The translations under genes were made by a program, and so were the position numbers. Of a stretch of 11,771 nucleotides of DNA, positions 1 to 6,713 are shown one piece after another. The DNA comes from Acidobacteriaceae bacterium. GTDB taxonomy: Bacteria > Acidobacteriota > Terriglobia > Terriglobales > Acidobacteriaceae. Positions within the stretch are counted from its first letter, which is position 1; every line of letters begins with the position of its first letter. The stretch covers positions 355 to 12,125 of the forward strand of contig PLSH01000271.1 in NCBI GenBank assembly GCA_003165095.1. Reading direction: 5' to 3'. The notes beneath the pieces are model-generated. The model did not search any database. It saw only the letters and a list, made by a program, of their open reading frames with translations, and was not told where the DNA came from.

Positions 1-857
1 GGAAAATCGGCCGGAACCTTCTGCGTAACCTTCCCCGTGGCCACCCACTCCGTCCCGCGCTGAAACGTAGTGATGAATCCCACGCAGCTCAGCGCAAACA
101 CGTCATGCCCCAGCGTGGTGTGAAAGATCCGTCCCTTGCCGTAGCGCAGCACCATCAGCATCGGCTCGTCGCGGCCGGTGCCGCTGTTCTTCAAGTCGGA
201 GTGCGCCGTCGCCAGCACCGTCAAATTATTTCCCGGCCCGCGCAGCGCGCCATACAGCTCATCCGGCGTATGCATCCACACCGGCGGCAATCCCTTCATG
301 ATGGGATGCTCGCTCGCCCGCGTCGTTACCTGGAACGGCAGCCGCGCCCCATGCTGCCCCGCCGGTCCCGGCGCATCGTCGGGTGCCACCTTGCCGTCTT
401 TCCAATACCAATAGGGCCCCGCCTGCTGGTTGCGATTTCTCCAGCCGCCGATCCCGATCATCAGGTTAAACGCGGGCCAATTGGGAAATGCATTGTCCGC
501 CGCGTGCACCACCACCAGCCCACCGCCGCCGTTCACATACTTCTCAAACTGCGCGCGCAAATCCGCCGGCCAGTCCGGCCCGTCGTAATTCATCACCACC
601 GCCTGGTACTGCCCCAGCTCCGGCTTGAAATTGCTGAAATCACCATCCGCCGCGGGCGCGGTGATCACCGTAACCTCAAACAGCCCGGTCTCCTCAAGCT
701 CCGCCTTCAGCACCGGCGTCGTCAGCCTCCAGTTGTGGTATGCGCCGCCACTCTGGCCGTCGAGTATCGCAACTTTGATCGTGTTTCCCGCCGCACAGGC
801 AAACGGCACAGCAAGACATGCAATGAGAAAAAGCACAGCCGGTATCCGCTTCATCAT
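1..857 (-). CDS. Exported ThuA-domain (trehalose utilisation-like) protein, 3' end cut by window
   Basis: The reading frame is open from the start codon to the window edge, giving 285 residues without a stop. The N-terminus has two basic residues (KR), a hydrophobic core and an AxA-like site (FACAAG), so it is probably exported. The mature part reads as a ThuA domain, which has the class I glutamine-amidotransferase-like fold: an early VAILDGQSGG strand, GGGGLVVVHAADNAFPNW, an HPIMKGLP segment, a TPDELYG segment and YGKGRIFHTTLGHD near the end. ThuA-type proteins are linked to sugar metabolism, but the reaction of secreted members is generally unknown, so no substrate is claimed. The start is a tandem ATG ATG (857 and 854) preceded by GAGG; the second ATG has the better spacing. 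Little of the domain is missing, so the true stop should lie shortly beyond base 1 unless a further domain follows. The gene diverges from the DUF1761-like gene. Confidence 0.85.
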   Translation of the reverse strand, partial: MMKRIPAVLFLIACLAVPFACAAGNTIKVAILDGQSGGAYHNWRLTTPVLKAELEETGLFEVTVITAPAADGDFSNFKPELGQYQAVVMNYDGPDWPADLRAQFEKYVNGGGGLVVVHAADNAFPNWPAFNLMIGIGGWRNRNQQAGPYWYWKDGKVAPDDAPGPAGQHGARLPFQVTTRASEHPIMKGLPPVWMHTPDELYGALRGPGNNLTVLATAHSDLKNSGTGRDEPMLMVLRYGKGRIFHTTLGHDVFALSCVGFITTFQRGTEWVATGKVTQKVPADF

Positions 858-881
858 CCATCCTCGTTTTCGCAACTGGAA

Positions 882-899
882 TCTTCCCGAAGAGGAAGA
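882..899. repeat. Small perfect hairpin TCTTCC/GGAAGA in divergent intergenic region
   Basis: A 6-bp perfect stem (TCTTCC at 882-887, GGAAGA at 894-899) encloses a 6-nt loop, CGAAGA. It lies 25 bp upstream of the ThuA-domain start. Its sequence is close to a second hairpin at 9433-9449. There is no T-run beside it and no gene ends here, so it is not an obvious terminator. It could be an operator half-site pair or a dispersed repeat. Confidence 0.4.
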
Positions 900-925
900 A
901 TACTCCAGCCGCCTCAAAGCTCGCC

Positions 926-954
926 GCGACAAGCCGCCAAAAATAATTTAGAAT
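926..954 (+). promoter_or_regulatory. Possible sigma-70-type promoter for the DUF1761-like gene
   Basis: GCGACA at 926-931 matches the -35 consensus at four of six positions. After exactly 17 bp, TAGAAT at 949-954 matches the -10 consensus at five of six. The -10 sits in a local A/T-rich patch within otherwise GC-rich DNA. Transcription would begin near 961, leaving a leader of about 90 nt before the gene at 1051. This is a visual match only. Confidence 0.3.
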
Positions 955-1050
955 TCCCACCGACCCTATTCTGCGCGAAGTGTTCCAGCCGGCAATCCCT
1001 TTTCCCGATGCGGAGCCCAAGCGTGTACGAATATCGGATAGGAGGACGGA

Positions 1051-1482
1051 ATGTTGAACGACCAGCCGCGCGTGCGGCAGAATTACCTGGCCATCGTCAT
1101 CGCAGCCATCACCTGCTTCCTTTTTGAAGCCGGCTGGTACTCGTATTTTCTTCAGACGTGGCTGCATGGCATCGGCCGCACACAGCAGTGGCTCGATTCC
1201 ATCGGCGTCAATCTCGCCATCCAATTCGCCACAGCGCTGCTCGCAGAGGCGCTTATCGCCACAGCCATCTCCTGCGTCACGCAACTTACCGGCCCGCAGA
1301 CCGCGCTCCGCGGCATGAGAGTGGCCGCCATGCTATGGCTCGGCCTCGTGCTCCCCGCCCTGGCCACCGAATACGTCTTCGAAGTCCGCACCTACACCCT
1401 CTTCGCCATCAACACCGGCTTCTGGCTGGTCGGCATGACCATCATGGGCGCAATCGTAGGCGCTTGGAAAAAGAAGCAGTGA
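1051..1482 (+). CDS. DUF1761-like small integral membrane protein
   Basis: This 143-residue protein is almost entirely hydrophobic, with about four predicted membrane segments: roughly residues 12-33 (NYLAIVIAAITCFLFEAGWYS), 50-75, 88-107 and 117-138. It ends in a basic KKKQ tail. The order of segments, the aromatic motif EAGWYSYFL at the end of the first helix and the overall length fit the DUF1761 family, whose function is unknown. The start is well supported: AGGAGG at 1040-1045 lies 5 nt before the ATG. The gene is transcribed alone, divergent from the ThuA-domain gene and convergent with the inactive TldD-like gene. The stop codon is followed within six bases by the 145-bp repeat element. 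The domain assignment comes from sequence memory, so a related small membrane family remains possible. Confidence 0.75.
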   Translation: MLNDQPRVRQNYLAIVIAAITCFLFEAGWYSYFLQTWLHGIGRTQQWLDSIGVNLAIQFATALLAEALIATAISCVTQLTGPQTALRGMRVAAMLWLGLVLPALATEYVFEVRTYTLFAINTGFWLVGMTIMGAIVGAWKKKQ

Positions 1483-1487
1483 GAAAA

Positions 1488-1632
1488 ACAGGGATCAGGG
1501 TAGAGCCCGCTCCGGTCGCGGCTTTCGTCTTCGCGCCGATGCGGAGATAGTCAGGGCCTCACCCCGCCAAATCGAAGGAATCACGTCGCAGAGAATGCGA
1601 AACCACCGGGCTCCCTGAAACCTGACCCCTGC
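1488..1632. repeat. 145-bp inverted-repeat element between two convergent stop codons
   Basis: The left end (1489-1509) reads CAGGGATCAGGG followed by TAGAGCCCG. The right end (1607-1631) is an imperfect inverted copy: CGGGCTC followed by CCTGAAACCTGACCCCTG. The outer parts are heptamers of the form CAGGKKT, also seen at 3356-3369 and 8563-8618. The roughly 97-bp interior has no convincing open frame. The element begins 6 nt after the stop of the DUF1761-like gene and ends 3 nt after the stop of the TldD-like gene, filling the whole gap. No T-tract follows either arm, so an intrinsic terminator is not evident. It could be a small non-autonomous mobile element, a REP-like pair or a decayed insertion. 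Confidence 0.6.
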
Positions 1633-1634
1633 TT

Positions 1635-3326
1635 TTATTCCCCCGGCGGCGGATAAAACGGCAGCTTCCCGTTCTTCTCGTTGGCCCGCTTCACCGTCAC
1701 GTCGTCCAGCAGCAGCGCCGGCGCGAGCACCGTTTGCGGCACGTCGCCATCGTAGTTGGCCAGCCACAGATCTTTTCCCGCGGCCTCTACGCTCGATCGC
1801 AGTGCCCTCTGGTCCAATTCGTCGAGCACCGCGCCGCGCACCAGCTCGCGCGTGCCGTCGGCATTCACGCGATAGAGCAGCCTCGGCGTCATCTCCCCGG
1901 CCATCGTTGCCACGTAATACACGCTCTTCAGCCCGCGGTCCTTCGCCATGTCCAGCAGCTTTTTGTTCAACTCCTCGTCCGTCAGCCCATCCTGCGCGGT
2001 CACTTTCAGCACGCCGATCATGGGCCGCGGTCCGCCGGCAATTCCGGCTCGCCCATGCCCGTTCGACTGCGGAAAATCCTTCACCGGCTCGCGCCCAATG
2101 AGGTAATTCTCCAGCTTCCCCGCATCCACCAGCTTCACCGCCTGCGCCGCCACGCCCTCGTCGTCCACGTCGTACGCGCCCAGCAGCCCTTTGCCGCCGT
2201 AGCTCTTCAGCCTCGGATCGTCGCTCACGTTCATGAATTCCGGCAGCACCCGCGCATGGTAGCTCGAAGCAAACGGACCGTTGGTGCGCGCCTCCGTCCC
2301 CAGCTTCGGCCGCGTCGCCACCACCGCGCCCGCCAGCAGCGTCCGCATCGTATCGGCGCCCGCGTCCGCGCTCAGCAGCAGCGGCCCGTGATATTCCTCA
2401 TCCACCAGCGGCGCTTTGCGCAGCTCGCTCAATGACGCGATCTCCTCGACAGCGTGCTTGTTGAACTCATCCTCCGCCTCCAGGTCTCCGGGCGCGGTTC
2501 CCGCGGAAGAATAAGAACGGTCCAGCCGCATTCCATCGCCGGCCTGCGTCTCCGCCGCGAACGCCTCCTGGTATTCCGCCGCTGACTTGCGCACAATGGT
2601 TCCTTCGCTGGTAACCAGCCAGGTGGTGGTTACCCGCGCGCGAAAATTCGCGGTCGCATACTCCACGTCGCTCTGGCTCCCCTTCACCGCTGCGTCCGTC
2701 CGGTAGAGTCCGCTGGCACGCGCCACGCGCTCTGCCCACGCGTCTTCATCCACCGTCAGCCGCGCCCGGTCGGCAAGCGAAATCAGCGCCTTCTCATGGC
2801 TGAAGTCGTCGGCCTGCGGCGGCGTCTGCACCTGCTTTAGCGCCGCCTGCTTCTGTGCATAAGCGGCCAGCGCGCCCTTGTACGCCTGGTCCGTCGCCGT
2901 CCACAGCGCAGACCGCAGCGCAATCGGATCGTCATCGAGCCCAGCCAGCTCCAGCGACCCATCCCCGCGTCCGCCGCTGCTGTCGGTCTTATAGTCGCCC
3001 ACCCGCACCGTCACCCGCGCCACGCGCTCATGGCTGCGCTGCGAACCTTCGCCCGCGCCAAACTCCGCCTTGGTCTCAAAGTCGTCCACGTCTTCGATCC
3101 GGTACTGGATGAAAAACGGCTTCGCAAATCCCGGCAGTTGCAGTTGGCTCATGCTCCGGTCGAGCTCCGTAAGCATCGCCTTCAGCACCGGATCCTTCTC
3201 CGCATCCGCGCGAGTCTGCTGCGCCGCGCACAGCGTCGGCGCAAACAAACACGGCGCAAGAAACACGACCGCGCAAACACTTGAAAGAGAGATCGCGAGC
3301 TTTCCAACCGAACGAATAACCTTCAC
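1635..3326 (-). CDS. Exported TldD/PmbA-family protein lacking the metal site (TldE-like pseudoenzyme)
   Basis: From the GTG at 3326 the protein has 563 residues. An N-terminal signal peptide carries basic residues (KVIRSVGK), then a hydrophobic stretch ending in LCAA. It aligns end to end with the upstream paralogue at 3419-5185, sharing ELRKAP, a GP(L/A) strand, LPEFMNVSDDPR, YDVDDEG, the SNGHGRA loop and an APALLLDDVTV C-terminal strand. The active copy's HEVLGH has been replaced here by an unrelated segment (DTMRTLLAG), and the C-terminal cysteine region reads LANYDGDVPQ, so all expected metal ligands are missing. This parallels E. coli TldE (PmbA), the non-catalytic partner of TldD. A partner role is inferred, not shown. 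The gene lies 92 bp downstream of the active copy on the same strand and is probably cotranscribed. An in-frame ATG at 3386 was rejected because it reads through repeat DNA. Confidence 0.85.
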   Translation of the reverse strand: MKVIRSVGKLAISLSSVCAVVFLAPCLFAPTLCAAQQTRADAEKDPVLKAMLTELDRSMSQLQLPGFAKPFFIQYRIEDVDDFETKAEFGAGEGSQRSHERVARVTVRVGDYKTDSSGGRGDGSLELAGLDDDPIALRSALWTATDQAYKGALAAYAQKQAALKQVQTPPQADDFSHEKALISLADRARLTVDEDAWAERVARASGLYRTDAAVKGSQSDVEYATANFRARVTTTWLVTSEGTIVRKSAAEYQEAFAAETQAGDGMRLDRSYSSAGTAPGDLEAEDEFNKHAVEEIASLSELRKAPLVDEEYHGPLLLSADAGADTMRTLLAGAVVATRPKLGTEARTNGPFASSYHARVLPEFMNVSDDPRLKSYGGKGLLGAYDVDDEGVAAQAVKLVDAGKLENYLIGREPVKDFPQSNGHGRAGIAGGPRPMIGVLKVTAQDGLTDEELNKKLLDMAKDRGLKSVYYVATMAGEMTPRLLYRVNADGTRELVRGAVLDELDQRALRSSVEAAGKDLWLANYDGDVPQTVLAPALLLDDVTVKRANEKNGKLPFYPPPGE

Positions 3327-3330
3327 CACG

Positions 3331-3335
3331 CCTCC
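3331..3335 (-). promoter_or_regulatory. Ribosome binding site GGAGG deciding the GTG start of the inactive TldD-like gene
   Basis: GGAGG on the minus strand lies 4 nt before a GTG at 3326 and 1 nt before another GTG at 3329. It supports a GTG start directly ahead of the signal peptide, and argues against the longer frame that opens at 3386 without such a site. Confidence 0.6.
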
Positions 3336-3355
3336 ACTACAAGAAAATTGATGCC

Positions 3356-3369
3356 GCCCCTGACCCCTG
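3356..3369 (-). repeat. Two tandem heptamers (CAGGGGT CAGGGGC), member of the dispersed heptamer family
   Basis: Read on the minus strand, this is two adjacent heptamers, the same unit as in the elements at 1488-1632 and 8563-8618. It lies between the octamer array and the ribosome binding site of the inactive TldD-like gene, in the 92-bp gap of the TldD-like pair. Confidence 0.5.
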
Positions 3370-3376
3370 CGCGCTG

Positions 3377-3424
3377 TTTCACTCATTCACTTGTTCACTA
3401 TTTCACTCATTCACTGGTTCACTG
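3377..3424. repeat. Six-copy octamer tandem array (NTTCACTN) overlapping a stop codon
   Basis: Six consecutive 8-bp units run TTTCACTC, ATTCACTT, GTTCACTA, TTTCACTC, ATTCACTG, GTTCACTG. They also form two nearly identical 24-bp repeats (3377-3400 and 3401-3424). On the minus strand each unit contains TGA, and the TGA of the last unit (3419-3421) is the actual stop codon of the active TldD-like gene. Because the unit is 8 bp, successive TGAs fall in all three frames. Confidence 0.8.
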
Positions 3425-5185
3425 CTTCTCCAACGGAATTGCAAGTATCGGCGGCCGCGCCGTCCCCTGCTCCTGCTTCTGTGTCTCAAGATCGCTCAGC
3501 AACATCGCCGGAGCCACCGCGCTCACCGGAATCGTTCCCGACTCCGCGCCGCACTCGCCGTTGAACACTTCGCTCTTGTCGCCGGTGGCCAGAATGCTCT
3601 TCATCGCCGCCAGCGGCGTGCCCACAATGCTCACCCCACGCACCAGTTCATCGGGACGCCCATCCACGTACACCCGCCACACCACCAGCGGAACCACCGA
3701 GAACGCCTGCGGCGAACTGCGCGTAGTCACCGCGAAGCCTGAAGAAATGTCTTCGAAATACAGCCCGAAAGGCTTGCCCTGCTTCTTCGCTTCCGCAATC
3801 AGTTCCTTGCGCAGCTCAGCTTCCGGCACGCTCTTGGTCGAGGTCACAATCAGGTTGCCCTGCCGCCCCGTCGGCACGTGGCCTGTCTCCGCGCGCCCAT
3901 GGCCGTTTGAAGAGCTGAAGCTGGCAATCGGCAGCCGCGACATCAGAAAAGTCTTCAGCACCCCGTCCTCGATCAAATCCACGCGCCGCGCCTTCTGTCC
4001 CTCGTCGTCGTACGCGTAGCTCCCGCTCAGCCATGTGTTGCCGAACTGCGTCTGCGTGGGATCGTCGGCCACCGAAAGAAACTTCGGCAACACCTCCTGG
4101 CCCACATCTTTGGTAAACGTCTGGCCCTCTTCGTCGCCGCGCTGCCGCTGCCCTTCCAGCCTGTGCCCCAGCACCTCGTGGAAAAACACCGCCGCCGCGC
4201 GTCCCGACAAAATGGCCGGCCCGTCGAACGGCTCCGTCACCGGCGCCTTGCGCAGCGCCTCCAGGCTCTGCCCCAGCTCGCGCATCGCCGCTTCCAGCTC
4301 CGCCTGCCCAGGCAATCCTTCCACCGTCTCCGCCTCGAAGGTGCGCTCGCGGAACAGATCCATCCCGTCGTCGGCCCGCGTAATCGCAATCGCCACCAGC
4401 CGCGCCTGCGTGTGCGGCGTTACGATCTGCGACCCCTCGGACGATGCGTAATAGTCCGTCTCGTTCTGCACCGAGAGCAGCACCATGTTCTGGTAAACCT
4501 CGGGATATTCGCGGAAGACCTTCGACAGCGCCCGCACCCGCGGCTCCCACGCCGCGCGATCCACCACCACGGCCGGCGCCACGCTGCCAATGTGCGTCTG
4601 CGGCTGCTCCTGGCTGAAATCCGGAGACGTGTCTTCTTCCTTGGCCCGCACCTCGGCCTCGGTCTGCACCCGCAGGTAGTTGTCGAGAGCCGTGCCGTAG
4701 CCCGTGTTGGTAGCCAGCCATAGCGACCGCGCCAGTGCCTCTCGATCGTCGCCCAACGGCAGTTGCAGGCTGTTCACCGCCGAGCCGCGATGCTCCCCGT
4801 GCGTGTTGTCCAGCCTGGGCTCGCCCACCCGCACCTGCACGTCGGCCACCCGCGCCCTGCTCGCCGCGCTGTCAACCAGTCCGCCGTACTGCGCGCGGAT
4901 GGTTACGAAACTCGCATCGCTCACCGAGTAGCTGAGGAAGTACGGCGGCATCTGCTTCTCGCCGCCCGCCGCGCCTTGCTTGCCCAGCATCGTGAATGCG
5001 CGGTGCAATTCCGTGGTCATCGCGTCCAAGACCACAGGAGCCGTCTGCGCACCCGCGCTCGTTGAAATCGCGAACAGCCCAATCAGAGCCGCCGCGGCCA
5101 CGGGAACCCGCAAACCCCGCGCGCGCTGAACACAAGAAATCAAAGAATTATTTGGCGTGATTCTGGAAAAATCGAGTAGGAGCAT
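3419..5185 (-). CDS. Exported TldD/PmbA-family metallopeptidase, catalytic site intact
   Basis: This 588-residue protein has a signal peptide (about residues 21-46: basic QRARGLR, hydrophobic core, cleavage near STSAGA). An N-terminal TldD-type domain follows, then the metal-binding region FFHEVLGHRLEG, giving HExxxH with His336, Glu337 and His341. Cys545 in GECGAESGTIPV corresponds to the third zinc-ligand region of TldD. The SNGHGRA loop is also present. In E. coli, TldD with TldE degrades unfolded peptides and matures microcin B17 and CcdA; family members were once called modulators of DNA gyrase. Here the signal peptide places the enzyme outside the cytoplasm, so those substrates are unlikely and the real ones are unknown. 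It is the first gene of a leftward pair with the inactive paralogue. The ATG at 5185 lacks a clear ribosome binding site; a TTG at 5143 is an alternative that still leaves a complete signal peptide. Confidence 0.9.
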   Translation of the reverse strand: MLLLDFSRITPNNSLISCVQRARGLRVPVAAAALIGLFAISTSAGAQTAPVVLDAMTTELHRAFTMLGKQGAAGGEKQMPPYFLSYSVSDASFVTIRAQYGGLVDSAASRARVADVQVRVGEPRLDNTHGEHRGSAVNSLQLPLGDDREALARSLWLATNTGYGTALDNYLRVQTEAEVRAKEEDTSPDFSQEQPQTHIGSVAPAVVVDRAAWEPRVRALSKVFREYPEVYQNMVLLSVQNETDYYASSEGSQIVTPHTQARLVAIAITRADDGMDLFRERTFEAETVEGLPGQAELEAAMRELGQSLEALRKAPVTEPFDGPAILSGRAAAVFFHEVLGHRLEGQRQRGDEEGQTFTKDVGQEVLPKFLSVADDPTQTQFGNTWLSGSYAYDDEGQKARRVDLIEDGVLKTFLMSRLPIASFSSSNGHGRAETGHVPTGRQGNLIVTSTKSVPEAELRKELIAEAKKQGKPFGLYFEDISSGFAVTTRSSPQAFSVVPLVVWRVYVDGRPDELVRGVSIVGTPLAAMKSILATGDKSEVFNGECGAESGTIPVSAVAPAMLLSDLETQKQEQGTARPPILAIPLEKQ

Positions 5186-5233
5186 CTGTATGATCGATTG
5201 TCGCAGAGTTATCTACTGTCAGGAGTGCTGTTC
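5186..5233. promoter_or_regulatory. 48-bp divergent start region between the TldD-like pair and the M48 protease
   Basis: Two oppositely directed genes start 48 bp apart, so their promoters must overlap each other or extend into the coding starts. I see no confident -35/-10 pair on either strand. Such a compact arrangement makes coordinated control plausible. If the leftward gene really starts at the TTG at 5143, the shared region would be about 90 bp. Confidence 0.4.
5221..5225 (+). promoter_or_regulatory. Ribosome binding site AGGAG deciding the ATG start of the M48 protease
   Basis: AGGAG lies 8 nt before the ATG at 5234. The frame could open earlier at a TTG (5198), but that codon has no such site ahead of it and would add 12 residues in front of an ordinary signal peptide. 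Confidence 0.65.
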
Positions 5234-6574
5234 ATGACATTTGTACGCCGCTCGATGCTGCTGCTCGGCTCGGCCGTTTTTCTGGCCATTCTGACGCCGC
5301 TGTCCCTCGCCGCCCAGTCCGCGCTCGCTTCATCGGCTGTTTCATCCGCGCCCGCCAATCCTCAGCCCGGCAATCCGCGGCAAGCCTACTCCCTGCCTCC
5401 TGACAAGCTCGCCAAAGCCATCGCCCTCAGCCGCATTGAGAACATTCTTGCCATCGCCGGCTCCCTCTGGGGCATCGCCGTCCTCTGGCTCCTGCTGGCC
5501 ACCCGCGCCGCCGCCCAAATTGAAGCCTGGGCCATCCGCACCGCCGGCCGCCGCTGGGTTCAAGGCATCCTCTTCTTTGCCTTATTCTTCGTCATCACCA
5601 CCCTCGCCGGCCTGCCACTCGATTTGTACGCTCACCACGTCAGCCGCAGCTTCGGCATCAGCGTGCAGGGCTGGGGCAGTTGGTTCGGTGACCAGGCCAA
5701 GAGCCTCGCGGTCACGCTGCTCATCGGCGCCCCCGTGCTCCTGCTCTTCAACTGGATCGTCCGCCGTTGGCCCCGCCGCTACTGGTTCGGCGTCTGGCTC
5801 GTCAGCCTGCCCCTCATCCTCATCAGCGTCTTTGCCGAGCCGGTGCTCATCGACCCCCTCTTCAACAAATTTGAGCCGCTCCAGAACAACCACGCCGCAC
5901 TGGTGACCAAGCTCGAACTGGTGGTCGCCCGCACCGGCATCGACATCCCTCCCAACCGCATGTACCTCATGAAGGCCAGCGTGAAGTACAACGGCATCAA
6001 TGCCTACGTCACCGGCATCGGCCAAACCAAGCGCTTTGTCATGTGGGATACCGCAACCGACCGCCTCCCCGACGACGAGGTCCTCTTCATCTTCGGCCAC
6101 GAAAGCGGCCATTACGTCCTGCACCACATTCCCAAAGGGCTCGCTGGGGGCGCCGTGGGCCTGTTCTTCGTCTACTGGGCCTGTTCGGCCTTTGCCGCTT
6201 GGCTAATCCGCCGCTTCGGCGTCCGTTGGAACGCGCCCGATCTCGCCTCCCGTACCGGTTTCGTCGTGCTTCTGTTTGCCGTCTCCCTCGCCGGCTTCCT
6301 GCTTGAGCCGGCCTCCAACGCCTTCAGCCGCCACTTCGAACACCAGGCCGACGTCTACGGCCAGGAAGCCATCCACGGCATCGTTCCCGACCCGCAAAAA
6401 ACCACCGTTGCCGCCTTCAACGATCTCGGCGCAGCGTGGCTCGACGACCCCAGCCCCAGCCCCTTCATCGAGTTCTGGCTCTACAACCACCCCAGCACTC
6501 AGAACCGCGCCAACTTCGCCGCCCACTACGACCCCTGGGCCAACGGCGGCCGCGGCGAGTTCTTCTCGAAGTAA
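5234..6574 (+). CDS. M48 family zinc metalloprotease, Ste24-like, multi-pass membrane
   Basis: The 446-residue protein begins with a signal-like segment (VRRSMLLLGSAVFLAILTPLSLAAQ) and a short Ala/Ser/Pro linker. It has further membrane helices at about residues 72-95, 108-130, 155-175, 184-207, 303-327 and 337-360. The catalytic motif HESGH spans residues 289-293, with Glu290 as the general base. The third zinc ligand is Glu369 in FEHQADVYG, where Asp373 completes the ExxxD motif typical of M48. The arrangement of an N-terminal membrane domain before HExxH fits the CAAX-protease/Ste24 branch rather than the shorter HtpX branch. Bacterial members are generally thought to act in membrane-protein or envelope quality control; no substrate is evident here. 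It diverges from the TldD-like pair across 48 bp, so three metallopeptidase-family genes form one cluster. The next gene begins 139 bp downstream. Confidence 0.9.
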   Translation: MTFVRRSMLLLGSAVFLAILTPLSLAAQSALASSAVSSAPANPQPGNPRQAYSLPPDKLAKAIALSRIENILAIAGSLWGIAVLWLLLATRAAAQIEAWAIRTAGRRWVQGILFFALFFVITTLAGLPLDLYAHHVSRSFGISVQGWGSWFGDQAKSLAVTLLIGAPVLLLFNWIVRRWPRRYWFGVWLVSLPLILISVFAEPVLIDPLFNKFEPLQNNHAALVTKLELVVARTGIDIPPNRMYLMKASVKYNGINAYVTGIGQTKRFVMWDTATDRLPDDEVLFIFGHESGHYVLHHIPKGLAGGAVGLFFVYWACSAFAAWLIRRFGVRWNAPDLASRTGFVVLLFAVSLAGFLLEPASNAFSRHFEHQADVYGQEAIHGIVPDPQKTTVAAFNDLGAAWLDDPSPSPFIEFWLYNHPSTQNRANFAAHYDPWANGGRGEFFSK

Positions 6575-6713
6575 GAACGCTTCTATCTGCTCTCCCGTCG
6601 ATCCGTCACCGCACTTAGCGCTGGATTACTATCAGTCGTAATGTTACAAATGGTTTGGCAGTTGCCGCACCCTAACTCCGCGATTAAGTGGAATATATAA
6701 GGAAATAACCACT

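Noticed and set aside
105..1127. 340-residue plus-strand open frame
   Set aside because: It lies antisense to the ThuA-domain gene, is rich in Arg, His and Pro as expected of a GC-rich shadow frame, and has no domain.
3327..3386. Upstream ATG extension of the inactive TldD-like gene
   Set aside because: It would translate heptamer and octamer repeat DNA and put 20 residues before the signal peptide; the GTG at 3326 has GGAGG ahead of it.
3377..3424. Possible CRISPR array
   Set aside because: The units are contiguous 8-mers with no spacers and there are no cas genes nearby.
5198..5233. TTG start of the M48 protease
   Set aside because: There is no ribosome binding site for it, whereas AGGAG is correctly spaced before the ATG at 5234.
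5582..6127. 181-residue minus-strand open frame
   Set aside because: It is antisense to the M48 protease across its HExxH motif, with the Asp/Glu/Val/Ala-rich composition of a shadow frame.
6625..6642. ATTAC/GTAAT small hairpin after the M48 gene
   Set aside because: A 5-bp A/T-rich stem without a T-run is too weak to call a terminator.
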